The notes: generated from the sequence alone by a model not told the origin. 64,000 nucleotides of DNA from Cognataquiflexum rubidum (GCF_022538115.1 NZ_JAKZAL010000022.1:21018-85017); one strand, 5' to 3'. Shown: positions 27,481 to 36,917, numbered from the stretch's first letter. A program made the numbers and translations.

Positions 27481-27948
27481 ATGGGACTAATAAGTGAATT
27501 TCTATTCGGACGAAAAATAAAGATTCAAGATCACAAAATCGGAGAGCTAACAACCAGAATCAAGGGTGATAATCCATCCAAAAATTACACTTGGACAGGC
27601 GAACATCAATTAGCAGGACAGGGAAAGCCAACAGTTTTTATATTAGAAGGAAATAATGCCGGACCTTATGGTGATCAACTAAATGGAGTTCACCGCATTA
27701 TTGACACATTAGATCAAATCATTGCTTGTGTGGACAAAGAATTAAAGGGACAATTGAACATCAAACAAAGATTTAAGGACGATTGGACTAAGGACTTTTA
27801 TCTAGCAGCTATTACACCATATAACCCAAACGTTAAAGGAGGGGGTAAACAATTTGAGATAAATTTTGAACCAATTAAAGAGAACGACACAGACTACATT
27901 GGACTCCTTTGGAATAATGACAACTTAACAGAGATAGAAGCGAAGTAA
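27481..27948 (+). CDS. Hypothetical cytoplasmic protein
   Basis: 155 residues, no signal peptide or membrane segment, acidic and polar, with short beta-like stretches (PTVFILEGNNAG, DFYLAAITPY, KQFEINFEP, DYIGLLWNND). The small single-domain shape ending in GLLWNNDNLTEIE recalls uncharacterised DUF or immunity-type proteins of Bacteroidota, but I cannot name a family. AT-rich like the phosphodiesterase gene before it. It is followed by the detached uvrC tail. No function is inferred. Confidence 0.65.
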   Translation: MGLISEFLFGRKIKIQDHKIGELTTRIKGDNPSKNYTWTGEHQLAGQGKPTVFILEGNNAGPYGDQLNGVHRIIDTLDQIIACVDKELKGQLNIKQRFKDDWTKDFYLAAITPYNPNVKGGGKQFEINFEPIKENDTDYIGLLWNNDNLTEIEAK

Positions 27949-28037
27949 AAAATATAACCACCAATCGAGTTAAAGTTTTTAAGCTCTCTTTGCTCAAAAC
28001 CTAAAACTTTTCAATACAGATCCCCAAAGCCAACCAC

Positions 28038-28289
28038 CTACAGATCATTTTCCCCTCCCGGCTCATCCCGATCCCTCTCCGGCCTCACCGCTAAAAAAAC
28101 CTTTTCTGCTTTGTCTTTGCCGACGACTTCGGCAAGTGCTTCGATATTGGCTTCCTGGATTTTTTTGAAGGAGCGGAAGTGCTTCAATAGCTTGTTGGCA
28201 GTGATTTCACCGATGCCTTCGATGTCGGTCAGCTTGGTGTTGAAGGCGTTTCTGCGGCGGTGAAAGGTGAATGCAAAGGGGTCCAACGT
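28038..28289 (-). pseudogene. uvrC: Detached second copy of the uvrC 3' end
   Basis: On the minus strand this reads a fragment equal to the last ~80 residues of UvrC (helix-hairpin-helix region). Over the 57-residue block from NAFNTKLTDIEG to LAVRP it differs from intact UvrC (28680-30512) at only three positions. The DNA differs at roughly one base in eight, mostly synonymous. There is no ATG, only a TTG at 28284-28286, and the sequence breaks off upstream at about 28290. Both copies share orientation and flank the mntA/hepT remnant. The pattern suggests 3'-end replacement by an incoming segment rather than decay of a recent local duplicate. Confidence 0.85.
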
Positions 28290-28347
28290 TTCCGGTAATT
28301 ATTTTGCTATCACAAAAAATTGTACATTTTATGCCTAAATTTGCCTC

Positions 28348-28647
28348 ATGGGAATAGTTGACCGAAATATAGAAGACTTAAAAAAACTTTGTTCCATGTA
28401 CAATGTGGAAAGGCTGTATCTATTTGGTTCAGTACTAAATTCTAGCTTCAATAAAGAAAGTGATATTGATTTTCTTGTAAGATTTAAACCCATTGAATTA
28501 TCAAAGTATTTTGACAACTATATGGATTTCAAGGAAAGATTGGAGAAATTATTTGGACGTGAAGTTGACTTAGTAGAAGAGCAAACTCTAAAAAACCCAA
28601 TCTTAATCAACTCCATTAATAAATCTAAAGCGCTTGTTTATGGATGA
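28348..28647 (+). CDS. mntA: MntA-type minimal nucleotidyltransferase (antitoxin)
   Basis: 99-residue minimal nucleotidyltransferase with the signature GS-x10-D-x-D (Gly27-Ser28, Asp39, Asp41 in FGSVLNSSFNKESDIDFLV). MntA antitoxins AMPylate and silence the HEPN toxin HepT, whose gene normally follows with a short overlap. Here a hepT start codon does overlap the mntA stop (ATGGATGA), but hepT is cut after eight codons, so mntA is orphaned. A perfect TAnnTTTG box (28336-28343) ends 4 bases before the ATG, implying a nearly leaderless transcript. The gene is AT-rich and lies between the two uvrC 3' ends. Confidence 0.88.
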   Translation: MGIVDRNIEDLKKLCSMYNVERLYLFGSVLNSSFNKESDIDFLVRFKPIELSKYFDNYMDFKERLEKLFGREVDLVEEQTLKNPILINSINKSKALVYG

Positions 28648-28666
28648 GAGAATTCTTAAATCTTGA
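28640..28666 (+). pseudogene. hepT: hepT toxin gene truncated after eight codons
   Basis: The frame MDERILKS followed by TGA starts at 28640, overlapping the mntA stop by 8 bases, exactly as hepT does in intact mntA-hepT pairs. DUF86/HepT proteins commonly begin MDERI or similar. The HEPN RNase domain is absent: the sequence runs straight into the 14 bases preceding the uvrC stop. Identification rests on position, overlap and a short N-terminus. Confidence 0.65.
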
Positions 28667-28679
28667 GATACCCCTCCTC

Positions 28680-30512
28680 CTAAATAAAGCTTGGCCCTTC
28701 CTGATCTTTCTGATCCCCATCCGGCCTCACCGCCAAATACACCTTCTCGGCTTTGTCTTTGCCGACCACTTCGGCAAGGGCTTCGATATCGGCTTCCTGG
28801 ATTTTTTTGAAAGAGCGGAAGTGTTTCAGGAGTTTGTTGGCGGTGTTTTCGCCGATGCCTTCGATATCGGTCAGCTTGGTGTTGAAGGCGTTTTTGCTGC
28901 GGACCTGACGGTGGAAGGTAATAGCAAAGCGGTGTGCCTCATCCCGGATCTTTTGGATCAGACGCAGGGATTCGGATTTTTTGTCGATATGCAGCGGGTA
29001 GTTGTCTTCGGGAAAGTAGATTTCCTCCAGCCTCTTGGCAATCCCGATGATCGGCACCTGACCATAGATGCCAAGTTCTTTCAGCGCCTCCACAGCGGAA
29101 GACAGCTGTCCCTTGCCGCCATCGACGACGATCAGCTTGGGAAGTGGCTTTGCCTCTTCGAGGATGCGCTCATACCTTCTGCCCACGATTTCCTTCATAC
29201 TCGCAAAGTCGTTTGCACCTGTGACGGTCTTGATATGGAAGTGGCGGTATTCCTTGTTGGCGGGCTTGCCGTTGATAAAGCATACCATACTTGCCACGGG
29301 ATTGGTTCCTTGGATATTGGAGTTGTCAAAGCACTCGATGTGGATGGGCAGTTCCTTGAGAGAAAGGTCCGATTGTAGCTGCCGGAGTACGCGGTTTTTC
29401 TTGTCCTGCACTTCACCGGAGGCAAGCAGCTTTTCCTTTTTGTAGTACTTGGCGTTTTTGAGGGAGAGTTCGACGAGTTTCTTTTTGTCCCCGATTTTTG
29501 GGACGGCAAAGTTTAGTCCTTCAAATTCCTCTTCGAGGGGAATATTGGCGATGATTTCCAGTGACTCGGAGTTGAATTGATCCCGCAGACGGATGATGGC
29601 CGTCAGAAGAAGTTCTCCGTCCGTTTCATCAAGTTTCTTTTTGAGTTCGACGGTTTTGGTGAGGATGACTGCGCCGTTTTTGATTTTGAGGAAGTTGACA
29701 TAGGCAGATTTCTCGTCCGACTCTATCCCAAAAACATCGAGGTCGTGGATGGCCGGATTGGCCACCATGGATTTGGCTTGGTATTTTTCGAGGAGTTCGA
29801 GTTTGTTTTTGAAATAGTGCGCCCTTTCAAAAGCCAGGCTTTCGGCTGCCTCCTGCATTTTCTTTTTGAAGTGGATTTTGGGTACTCCCAGATTTCCCTT
29901 GAGGATATGCTTGGCCTGTTCGATCTCTTTGAGGTAATCGGCTTCGGTCTGAAGCCCTTCACAGGGACCAAGGCAATTGCCGATATGGTACTCGAGGCAG
30001 ACTTTATACTTTTTTTCTTTGATCTTGGGCGGACTCAGGTCGAGGCGACAGGTACGGATGGTAAAAATGCCACGGATGAGTTCGAGGACATTGTTCATCC
30101 CCTTGACACTGGCAAATGGTCCAAAGTATGTTCCCCTTCCGGAGATCATTCTTCTGGTGGGAAACAGCCGGGGAAAAGGCTCATTGGTCAGCAGGAGGTA
30201 AGGATAGGTCTTGTCATCCTTGAGCATGATGTTGTACTTGGGCTGGATCTTTTTGATCAGGTTATTTTCCAGCAGCAGGGCATCAAACTCTGTGTCCACG
30301 ATGGTGATTTCGATCTTTCGGATCTCCTTCACCATCCTTTTGGTTTTGTAATTGATGCCGAGGGTTTTGACAAAATAGCTAGCCACTCTTTTCTTCAGGC
30401 TCTTTGCTTTACCCACATAGATGAGTTCATTTTCGGCATTGAAATACTTGTACACTCCCGGCAGATCCGGAAGGGAATGGTAGTCTTCAACGAGGTAGGA
30501 GGATGCCTGCAT
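28680..30512 (-). CDS. uvrC: Excinuclease ABC subunit C
   Basis: 610-residue nucleotide-excision-repair nuclease that incises both sides of a lesion in the UvrB-DNA complex. The GIY-YIG domain lies at about 13-95 (LPGVYKYF, then LIYVGKAKSLKKRV). A Cys-containing stretch follows (CRLDLSPP, CLEYHIGNCLGPCEG), then a UVR coiled coil (about 200-240), the RNase H-like nuclease (CFDNSNIQGTNPV, VVDGGKGQL), and the C-terminal tandem helix-hairpin-helix (TDIEGIGENTANKLL). Length and all domains are intact. Its last 80 codons are duplicated 390 bases downstream in the same orientation, so the present 3' end may be a recombinant. Apparently monocistronic. Confidence 0.97.
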   Translation of the reverse strand: MQASSYLVEDYHSLPDLPGVYKYFNAENELIYVGKAKSLKKRVASYFVKTLGINYKTKRMVKEIRKIEITIVDTEFDALLLENNLIKKIQPKYNIMLKDDKTYPYLLLTNEPFPRLFPTRRMISGRGTYFGPFASVKGMNNVLELIRGIFTIRTCRLDLSPPKIKEKKYKVCLEYHIGNCLGPCEGLQTEADYLKEIEQAKHILKGNLGVPKIHFKKKMQEAAESLAFERAHYFKNKLELLEKYQAKSMVANPAIHDLDVFGIESDEKSAYVNFLKIKNGAVILTKTVELKKKLDETDGELLLTAIIRLRDQFNSESLEIIANIPLEEEFEGLNFAVPKIGDKKKLVELSLKNAKYYKKEKLLASGEVQDKKNRVLRQLQSDLSLKELPIHIECFDNSNIQGTNPVASMVCFINGKPANKEYRHFHIKTVTGANDFASMKEIVGRRYERILEEAKPLPKLIVVDGGKGQLSSAVEALKELGIYGQVPIIGIAKRLEEIYFPEDNYPLHIDKKSESLRLIQKIRDEAHRFAITFHRQVRSKNAFNTKLTDIEGIGENTANKLLKHFRSFKKIQEADIEALAEVVGKDKAEKVYLAVRPDGDQKDQEGPSFI

Positions 30513-30585
30513 GGGTGCAAATATAAAAAAAACAGCCCTGTGAAAGGCTGAATTTATTTTCTAGAAATGGTTTTTCTCTAAGAGA

Positions 30586-30818
30586 CAATAGTTGACAGAC
30601 CATAGTCCATAGTGTCATGAACTGATTTTCAACTTATCCATTCTATGGTGAGGTGAGTAAGCATGAAATTGGAAAAAGAAATAAACAGCATGTTTCTTCC
30701 CTCTTACAGCCCCTACCAAATCAAACTCGGATTGAAGTTCAATTGCCGCGGCTATGGACTGTCGACTGTGGTCTGTCGACTTTCAAACATGGACTATCGA
30801 CTATCAACCATGGACTAA
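30586..30818. repeat. Dispersed (T)ATGGACTATCGAC-type repeat cluster
   Basis: The 302-bp gap between uvrC and the PBP gene holds two runs of a degenerate motif: GACAGACCATAGTCCATAG at about 30594-30613, and a 65-bp run at 30752-30816 built from TATGGACTGTCGAC, GTGGTCTGTCGAC, ATGGACTATCGAC and ATGGACTA units. A preceding AAACTCGGATTGAA (about 30723) is also found just before the related copy at 46.13 kb. No gene seen. Confidence 0.6.
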
Positions 30819-33091
30819 AAATCATTCTTCTTCTGATCGTAATCAAAATCCGTGAACCGGCTGTTTTCCAATTCGTATTTGTCACAATCGATCTCGATGC
30901 TCAGCGGTCTTTCAGGTCTTGGGAAAGGTCCTTTGGTATAGCCTAAGGTCTGATCGGCGTAGACTTTGGCCATGTACTTGACCCAAATCGGCCTAGCTGT
31001 CTGACTGCCCTGACCATTAGTCCAACTTCTGAAGTGGATCGCCCTGTCATCTCCACCAACCCACGCTCCGGACACGAGGTCTTTGCTCATTCCGATGTAC
31101 CAACCATCAGAGGCATTTTGGGTAGTACCGGTTTTACCTGCCAACTGATTGCCTTCATCCCGCAGTGTCCAGGATACCCCCTGTGAGGTTCCTCTTGATT
31201 CTTCAAAACCTCCACGAAGCATGTATACCATCAGGTAGGCGTGTTCTTCGCTCATGGCAGGTTTTTTCTTCGGGGTAAATTGCTGTAATAAGTTTCCGTT
31301 TTTGTCCTCGATCCTGTCTATGTAGAAAGGAACGATATGCTCTCCTTTGTTGACAAAAGTGCCCATGGCACCGACCATCTCATACACCGATACATCGGAA
31401 GTTCCCAGGGAAAGTGCGGGGACTTCTTCCAAATCAGAAGTGATCCCCAATCGGTGGGCAGTTTCGACCACAACCTTTGGACCGAGTTTTTTCATCATAA
31501 AGGCAGTAATGGAGTTGATGGACTGTGCCATCGCAAGACGGATCGTCATCTTTTCATAAGAGAACTTCCCGTCCGCATTGCTTGGACTCCAGGTTGGCTG
31601 TCCCGGTGTATTGATTTCTACAGGTTGATCGATGACTGTATAGCAAGGGCTGTAGCCATTTTCGATGGCAGCGGCATAGACGAAGGCCTTGAAAGTCGAG
31701 CCCGGCTGTCTTTTGCTTTGCTTCACATGGTCAAACTTGAAGTATTTGTGGTTGATACCACCGACCCAAGCCTTGATATGGCCGGTATGCGGATCCATAG
31801 AGACGAAGCCGGTCTGCAGGTGTTTTTTGTAATGGCTCATCGAATCCATGGTACTCATCAGGGTATCGATTTCTCCTTTTTCCCATGAGAATATCCTCAT
31901 TTTCTTTTTCTCATTCAACTTGATGTCAATGGAATCAGCACCGGCACCGTACCTTTTTTCCAAATTTCGGTAAGCATCAGTCCGCTTGACGGCAGTCTCG
32001 AGGAAATCAGGAATAACCTTTCCGTTGCTGTCGATCCATGGGGCACGGGTACCCATTTCTTTTTCAAATTTCTTCTGCAACTCCCGCATGTGCTCTTCAA
32101 CAGATTCTTCGGCATACTGCTGCATGCGGCTGTCAATGGTGGTATAGATCCTCAGCCCATCTCCAAACAGGTCATAGGGAGTACCATCAGATTTGAGGTT
32201 TTCCTTGGTCCATTTGATCAGGTCAGCTTTGATCACTTCTCGGAAGTAGGTTGCCAATCCTTGGTTTTGATTGCCAACCCGGTAATCCAACTCAATCGGA
32301 ATATTGGATATGGAGTCAAATTCAGCCTCGGTGAGGTAATCATATTTTTCCATTTGTCCCAAAACGGTATTTCTTCTTCTCAAAGAATTATCCGGATTGA
32401 ATACAGGACTGTAATAAGAAGGAGCTTTAAACAAACCAACCAATGTGGCAGATTCCTGAATATTGAGATCAATGGGTTCTTTGTTGAAAAATGTTTTTGC
32501 GGCAGTTTTGATGCCGTAGGCATTGCTGCCAAATTCAGAAGTGTTGAGGTACAAAGTCAAAATTTCTTCTTTGGTGTAGGATTTCTCCAGCTTGGCAGCA
32601 ACGATCCATTCCTTGGTTTTGATAATAAGCATCCTCAAACCGGGGATTCTGCTCAATATCCCCTGTGATTCAAGGTTTCTGGTTTTGAAGAGGTTTTTGG
32701 CTGTCTGCTGACTGAGTGTACTGCCACCACCTGTGCCCTGTTGGAGGATGATGGACTTGAACAGCACCCGCCCCATACTGAAGAAATCAATGCCGGAATG
32801 GTCGTTGAACCGGATGTCTTCCGTAGCAATAAGCGCATTGACAAGGTTTACAGAAAGATCGCTGTAGGCCACGGGGCTTCTGTTTTCTCTGAAATAGTTT
32901 CCGAGCAAAACCCCGTCTGAGGAATACAATTCCGAGGCGAGCTCACTTTGGGGATTTTCGAGTTCTTTGAAATCAGGCAATTCACCGAAAAGTCCGAGGA
33001 AATTTCCGCTTACTGCCCAGACAAACAAAACGAAACCCAAGAGTCCCGCTGCAAAAACCATCCAGATATATTTAATTATTTTTTGGGTCAT
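30815..33091 (-). CDS. mrcA: Class A penicillin-binding protein 1A (bifunctional peptidoglycan synthase)
   Basis: 758 residues: one N-terminal membrane helix (about 9-27), a GT51 transglycosylase domain (about 60-240) with EDIRFNDHSGIDF carrying the catalytic Glu and the GGGSTLSQQTAKNL donor-site motif, and a transpeptidase domain (about 400-720) with SxxK in GSTFKAF, SxN in AQSINS and KTG in GKTGTTQNA. It polymerises and cross-links peptidoglycan in the periplasm. The short C-terminal tail is charged. It is preceded by a repeat-bearing 212-bp gap and sprE, all on the minus strand. Residue assignments are clear. Confidence 0.96.
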   Translation of the reverse strand: MTQKIIKYIWMVFAAGLLGFVLFVWAVSGNFLGLFGELPDFKELENPQSELASELYSSDGVLLGNYFRENRSPVAYSDLSVNLVNALIATEDIRFNDHSGIDFFSMGRVLFKSIILQQGTGGGSTLSQQTAKNLFKTRNLESQGILSRIPGLRMLIIKTKEWIVAAKLEKSYTKEEILTLYLNTSEFGSNAYGIKTAAKTFFNKEPIDLNIQESATLVGLFKAPSYYSPVFNPDNSLRRRNTVLGQMEKYDYLTEAEFDSISNIPIELDYRVGNQNQGLATYFREVIKADLIKWTKENLKSDGTPYDLFGDGLRIYTTIDSRMQQYAEESVEEHMRELQKKFEKEMGTRAPWIDSNGKVIPDFLETAVKRTDAYRNLEKRYGAGADSIDIKLNEKKKMRIFSWEKGEIDTLMSTMDSMSHYKKHLQTGFVSMDPHTGHIKAWVGGINHKYFKFDHVKQSKRQPGSTFKAFVYAAAIENGYSPCYTVIDQPVEINTPGQPTWSPSNADGKFSYEKMTIRLAMAQSINSITAFMMKKLGPKVVVETAHRLGITSDLEEVPALSLGTSDVSVYEMVGAMGTFVNKGEHIVPFYIDRIEDKNGNLLQQFTPKKKPAMSEEHAYLMVYMLRGGFEESRGTSQGVSWTLRDEGNQLAGKTGTTQNASDGWYIGMSKDLVSGAWVGGDDRAIHFRSWTNGQGSQTARPIWVKYMAKVYADQTLGYTKGPFPRPERPLSIEIDCDKYELENSRFTDFDYDQKKNDF

Positions 33092-33173
33092 CTATGTTCA
33101 GGTATTTGGTACTGTGATTGTTTATTGTGGATATATGCTTCTTTGCCAGTAATCCTTTATACTCTTTAAACGG

Positions 33174-33201
33174 GACGGAAGACGGAAGACGGAAGTCGGA
33201 A
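33174..33201. repeat. 7-bp tandem repeat (GACGGAA)4
   Basis: Three GACGGAA units and a fourth GTCGGAA unit in tandem, followed by a CCTGCCGTCGGACAGG inverted sequence. It lies in the gap upstream of the PBP1A gene; possible slippage site. Confidence 0.7.
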
Positions 33202-33303
33202 GACCCCCGCCTGCCGTCGGACAGGGATGTACCGGGCAATTACGTCCGCACGCAAGAATTAAAATTGAATTCCAACAACTGGCATCATTGCAAACATACA
33301 TAG

Positions 33304-35937
33304 TTAATAATATGAATTCTTGTAGAAATTTCTGTATTCGTCCAGATTTTTCCTTTTGTTCAGTTCTTGGAAGTTTTCGATCGAAATCAGAAAACAGTTG
33401 CCCTTGTCTTCGTCAGTCAATGATTCATTCTTAAATCCTTCCATGAATATTTTGCGGTACTCGATTCCTTTTTGGGCGGAGATAAATGGACTGACAATGA
33501 AAATCGTATTTTCTCTGCTTAAGTTCATGTTTCCGGTCCGCAGTCTTGATCCTTTGAAGTTTTCATTGTGAAAACCTTCCAGATCTGCGAGGAGGTTTTT
33601 GGATTCGCCTGACTTATCTGCGCCGAGCACGATCACAAATATATGGGTTTGGTTAGGATTATTTTTGTAGGGAGATTCTGCTTCTGCTTCCTCTTCTTCA
33701 GCGACACCCTCTTCCGCGACGGTTTCTTCCTGCACTTCAGCCTCATTTTGTTCGGTAATTTCGGCTTCCGCCACTTCTTCATCTACCTTAAATGCACCTA
33801 GCATATTTCTTGCCATTTCTACAAGCCCTTCATCCTCGGTGGTCTGTATATAGTTTTCAAGCCTTTCCTGATACCTTGAGATGTCTTCAGTCTTACCTGT
33901 GACCATGATGTCCAATAGGAGGAGTCGGTTGGTATTGGCAGTCAGCGGATGTGCTTCGAGCGTGGACCTTATCAGGGTCTTTGCCTCACCAAACTGATTG
34001 TTATGGTACAATTCGTAGGCCGTTTTGTAACTTCGGGACGTTTCGAGGAAAGCGACATTGCCTGAAGCTTGGTCGGGATTATTGACCGACATGGTAAACG
34101 GTGAATCCGGAAATTCCCTGTTGAGCCGCTGCGCAAAAATGTCGGTATTGCCTCCGGTTTCTTTGTTGGCAAGGTAAAGGATATAATATGCCTCGGGTTT
34201 TTTGATCGTGTTGGGGTACTTGGTAATCAGGCTTTCGAGGTTTTCGATGCTGATTGGGGGATTTTTGAGGTCAAAAAACAAAATTTTTCCCAGCTCAAAG
34301 TAAGACCGCTCCAATTCCAATTTCATTTCATTGATCTGTTCGGGATTACTTGGGATTTTTGAAAGCAGCTCTTCAGTGGTCGGGAGTCCTGACAATATCG
34401 GATTCTCTTCCGTGGCAGTCGTATCTGACGAGGTGGTAGTCACCTCCGCGGGACGGGTTGATGAAGTCTGGAAGTTTTGGCTTGTTCTCCTCCAATTGTC
34501 CTGCAGGGGCCTGTTGCCCCAATTTCTGTTAAAGTCTATGGAACCCTGCTGAATGGCTACGGAATTATCAAAATAGAAAGATTCCCCTCCGCCGCCTCTT
34601 CCTCCGAAGGCCAAGAGGTTGTCGAATATGCCGGATGGTTTTTTGTCATCCTTGGCAGCCGCCTCACTCAGCAACCGCTCTTCTTCCTGTTTGATGAAAT
34701 TCTCTGCGATCAATGTTTGGGCTTCAATACTCAGTTCAGCAAGTAGGAGAAGGCTGTCATTTTTGGTGACGATGTCGTAGTGGAGGACGTAGTTGTCCAG
34801 GACTTTTTTTCTGACAGTAATATCCTGATAAAAAGGATCTGTCGGTCGGAAATTGGCCAAAGCACTGTCTAGGTAAAACTTTGCTGCCCTGAAATCATTT
34901 TTCTTGTCAAAATTGATCATAGCCAGTTTTTCGTAGATATAGCCTTTTTGGATCGGGTTTTGGCTTTCTTCCTTGGCTGCCCGGATCAATAGCTTTTCGG
35001 CTGCCTCAATTTCTCCCTGCTTCAGTTCGAAGTTTGCTTTTTCGAAGAGGATGACATCTTTCAAGTCTTTGTTTTTACTGTCTTTGTAAAGTCCATCAAA
35101 GTAATTTCTGACTTTGTCGATGTCCTTTGTCTGATTGAGTTCTGCGACCTGCTGTGCATACAGCTGCGCAAAGAATGCCCTTTCATAAGGAGGGTTGCCT
35201 CTCACGGATTTAAGGTAATAATCGTATGCCAAGGCGTCGATTCCTTCCCTTTGGTAAAGCTGTCCAAGGATAAAGTTGATGCGTGATTTCTCTTTTTTGT
35301 CTTTGGTATGGCTGAGAGACTTGTCGAGGGCACCGATTTTGCCATTCAGTTCACCCCTTTTATGGTAGTAGTAGGCAAGGGTTTTGTATAGCAAAAATTT
35401 GTTTTCTGAGCTGATTCCGGATTCTTTGGAAAGGAAGTCAATCACATAGGCCGCATCGTCGAAGTTTTCCAAGTCCGTAAAAAGCCGCATCAGTTGGATC
35501 AGACTTCGGTGGCGGATGTCCTTTTTCTTGCCGTTGACATTGAGGTATTTAAATGTATTGCTCGCATCGTCAAAGTTGGCTTCATAATAATCCGCCATCC
35601 CGATCAGAAAATAACTTGGACCCACCCATTTCGAAATCCTGTGCCAATCCACAGCTTTGGAAGCAAATGACCGCACCTCCTCCAACAGTTCTTCATTGGA
35701 ATCAATAAAGGCGCTGTCGATGAGATAGAAAACAGGAAGTACCTGACTGAAATCTTCCCGATGGTTAGCGGCGATGCCGGTCTCTAATTCCCGGATTTTT
35801 GCATCGGCATAGTAATAAGCGTTGTATTTTGCTGTTGTATTGTGAAAAAGCCTATTGGTAAAGGTATTCTTCTCCGAAGAGCACGACAGCAGCACCAAAG
35901 AGCAAAGAAACAAAAGAAGGAAAATGATTCTATTCAT
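33304..35937 (-). CDS. sprE: SprE-type tetratricopeptide lipoprotein of gliding/type IX secretion
   Basis: 877 residues: lipoprotein signal with Cys19 (LVLLSC), immediately followed by NTTAKYNAYYYADAKIRE, the conserved opening of SprE/PorW proteins. A long array of TPR helices spans about 50-640, with a Gly/Ser/Pro-poor insertion near 460-520, a Glu/Ala-rich acidic linker (about 745-785), and a short alpha/beta domain at the end. SprE is needed for type IX secretion and gliding in Flavobacterium and links the PorKLMN motor to the translocon. This protein is close to the reported SprE length, whereas PorW is shorter. The assignment is from overall pattern; no other T9SS gene is in the window. 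Confidence 0.75.
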   Translation of the reverse strand: MNRIIFLLLFLCSLVLLSCSSEKNTFTNRLFHNTTAKYNAYYYADAKIRELETGIAANHREDFSQVLPVFYLIDSAFIDSNEELLEEVRSFASKAVDWHRISKWVGPSYFLIGMADYYEANFDDASNTFKYLNVNGKKKDIRHRSLIQLMRLFTDLENFDDAAYVIDFLSKESGISSENKFLLYKTLAYYYHKRGELNGKIGALDKSLSHTKDKKEKSRINFILGQLYQREGIDALAYDYYLKSVRGNPPYERAFFAQLYAQQVAELNQTKDIDKVRNYFDGLYKDSKNKDLKDVILFEKANFELKQGEIEAAEKLLIRAAKEESQNPIQKGYIYEKLAMINFDKKNDFRAAKFYLDSALANFRPTDPFYQDITVRKKVLDNYVLHYDIVTKNDSLLLLAELSIEAQTLIAENFIKQEEERLLSEAAAKDDKKPSGIFDNLLAFGGRGGGGESFYFDNSVAIQQGSIDFNRNWGNRPLQDNWRRTSQNFQTSSTRPAEVTTTSSDTTATEENPILSGLPTTEELLSKIPSNPEQINEMKLELERSYFELGKILFFDLKNPPISIENLESLITKYPNTIKKPEAYYILYLANKETGGNTDIFAQRLNREFPDSPFTMSVNNPDQASGNVAFLETSRSYKTAYELYHNNQFGEAKTLIRSTLEAHPLTANTNRLLLLDIMVTGKTEDISRYQERLENYIQTTEDEGLVEMARNMLGAFKVDEEVAEAEITEQNEAEVQEETVAEEGVAEEEEAEAESPYKNNPNQTHIFVIVLGADKSGESKNLLADLEGFHNENFKGSRLRTGNMNLSRENTIFIVSPFISAQKGIEYRKIFMEGFKNESLTDEDKGNCFLISIENFQELNKRKNLDEYRNFYKNSYY

Positions 35938-36044
35938 GGGTAGGCCAAAGGCTTAGAACGCCCAAATTACTTGAAATGATGTAAATTAATTAACGCTTAC
36001 GAATAATATTATATTTTTACGGTCACAACCCAAATGAAGAAATA

Positions 36045-36917
36045 TTGAGTATCAGGATAAAAATAAGGAACTGGCTCACAGAAAAGTACCTCATTGTGAT
36101 CAGAAAGAAGCACGATTTTTCTGTTGTGGGATCTTTCAATGTGTCATTTTCGAGGGCCATCATTCTGGGTATTCTTTCTCTTTCGGTAATATTTTTTGTT
36201 TCTCTGGTGTTGACGAGGACCATTTTGAGGCAATGGTTTGATCCCGTGTACATGGAAACCGAAAACACCGCCAAGATTCTCATGCTGTCTGATATTGTCG
36301 ATTCCTTATCGGTAGCCGTCAGCCAGAAAGATGCTTACCTGGCCAATATCCAAGGAATCATCAGTGGCAATGAAGGCGTTGATTCCAATGCAATGGCAGA
36401 AATGGCACCCGGCATTCCTACACGGGATTCTTTTGGCAATACTGTTTTCGAACCAAGTGAGGCGACCTTGAGCATCCTCGATGAATTTAACAGTTCGCCC
36501 TTAGAGGTATCCGATCCCGTTGGGATTTCCACCGGTTCATTTGCCGAGACCTTCTTTTTTACGCCGATCAAAGGCGTATTGACTGCCGTTTTTGCTCCTA
36601 AGGAAGACCACTTTGGGGTGGATATTGTTGCAAAGGAAAATGAACCGGTCAAAGCTATTGCGGATGGCACAGTCATTTTGGCTTCGTGGACTTTGGATAC
36701 TGGATACATTATCAGCATCCAACATTCCAATGAATTGATTTCAATTTATAAACATAATTCGGTAATATTGAAGAAAGTAGGAGACCTCGTCCGTGCCGGC
36801 GAGATCATTTCCATCATAGGCAACACCGGAGAACTCACCACCGGTCAGCACCTTCACTTCGAATTATGGTACAAAGGCACACCACTTAATCCTCAGGAAT
36901 TCATCACTTTTGATTAG
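36045..36917 (+). CDS. M23 (LytM) family peptidoglycan peptidase, membrane-anchored
   Basis: 290 residues: a cytoplasmic N-terminus, one membrane helix (about 38-60), a periplasmic linker, and a C-terminal LytM domain with HFGVDIVA (zinc His and Asp) and GQHLHFELW (HxH) all present, so catalytically competent. It cleaves peptide cross-links in the wall. The start is TTG at 36045: the ATG at 36034 is out of frame and hits a stop after four codons, and no other start precedes the membrane helix. The bactofilin gene follows after 2 bases. Paired M23 peptidase and bactofilin genes shape cells in other bacteria, so a cell-shape role is likely. Confidence 0.92.
   Translation: MSIRIKIRNWLTEKYLIVIRKKHDFSVVGSFNVSFSRAIILGILSLSVIFFVSLVLTRTILRQWFDPVYMETENTAKILMLSDIVDSLSVAVSQKDAYLANIQGIISGNEGVDSNAMAEMAPGIPTRDSFGNTVFEPSEATLSILDEFNSSPLEVSDPVGISTGSFAETFFFTPIKGVLTAVFAPKEDHFGVDIVAKENEPVKAIADGTVILASWTLDTGYIISIQHSNELISIYKHNSVILKKVGDLVRAGEIISIIGNTGELTTGQHLHFELWYKGTPLNPQEFITFD

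Noticed and set aside
28644..29378. Plus-strand 244-codon frame
   Set aside because: It is antisense to uvrC, starts within the mntA/hepT overlap, and has only the composition expected of a shadow frame.
29577..30551. Plus-strand 324-codon frame
   Set aside because: Fully antisense to uvrC; phenylalanine/aspartate-rich shadow of the real gene without any domain.
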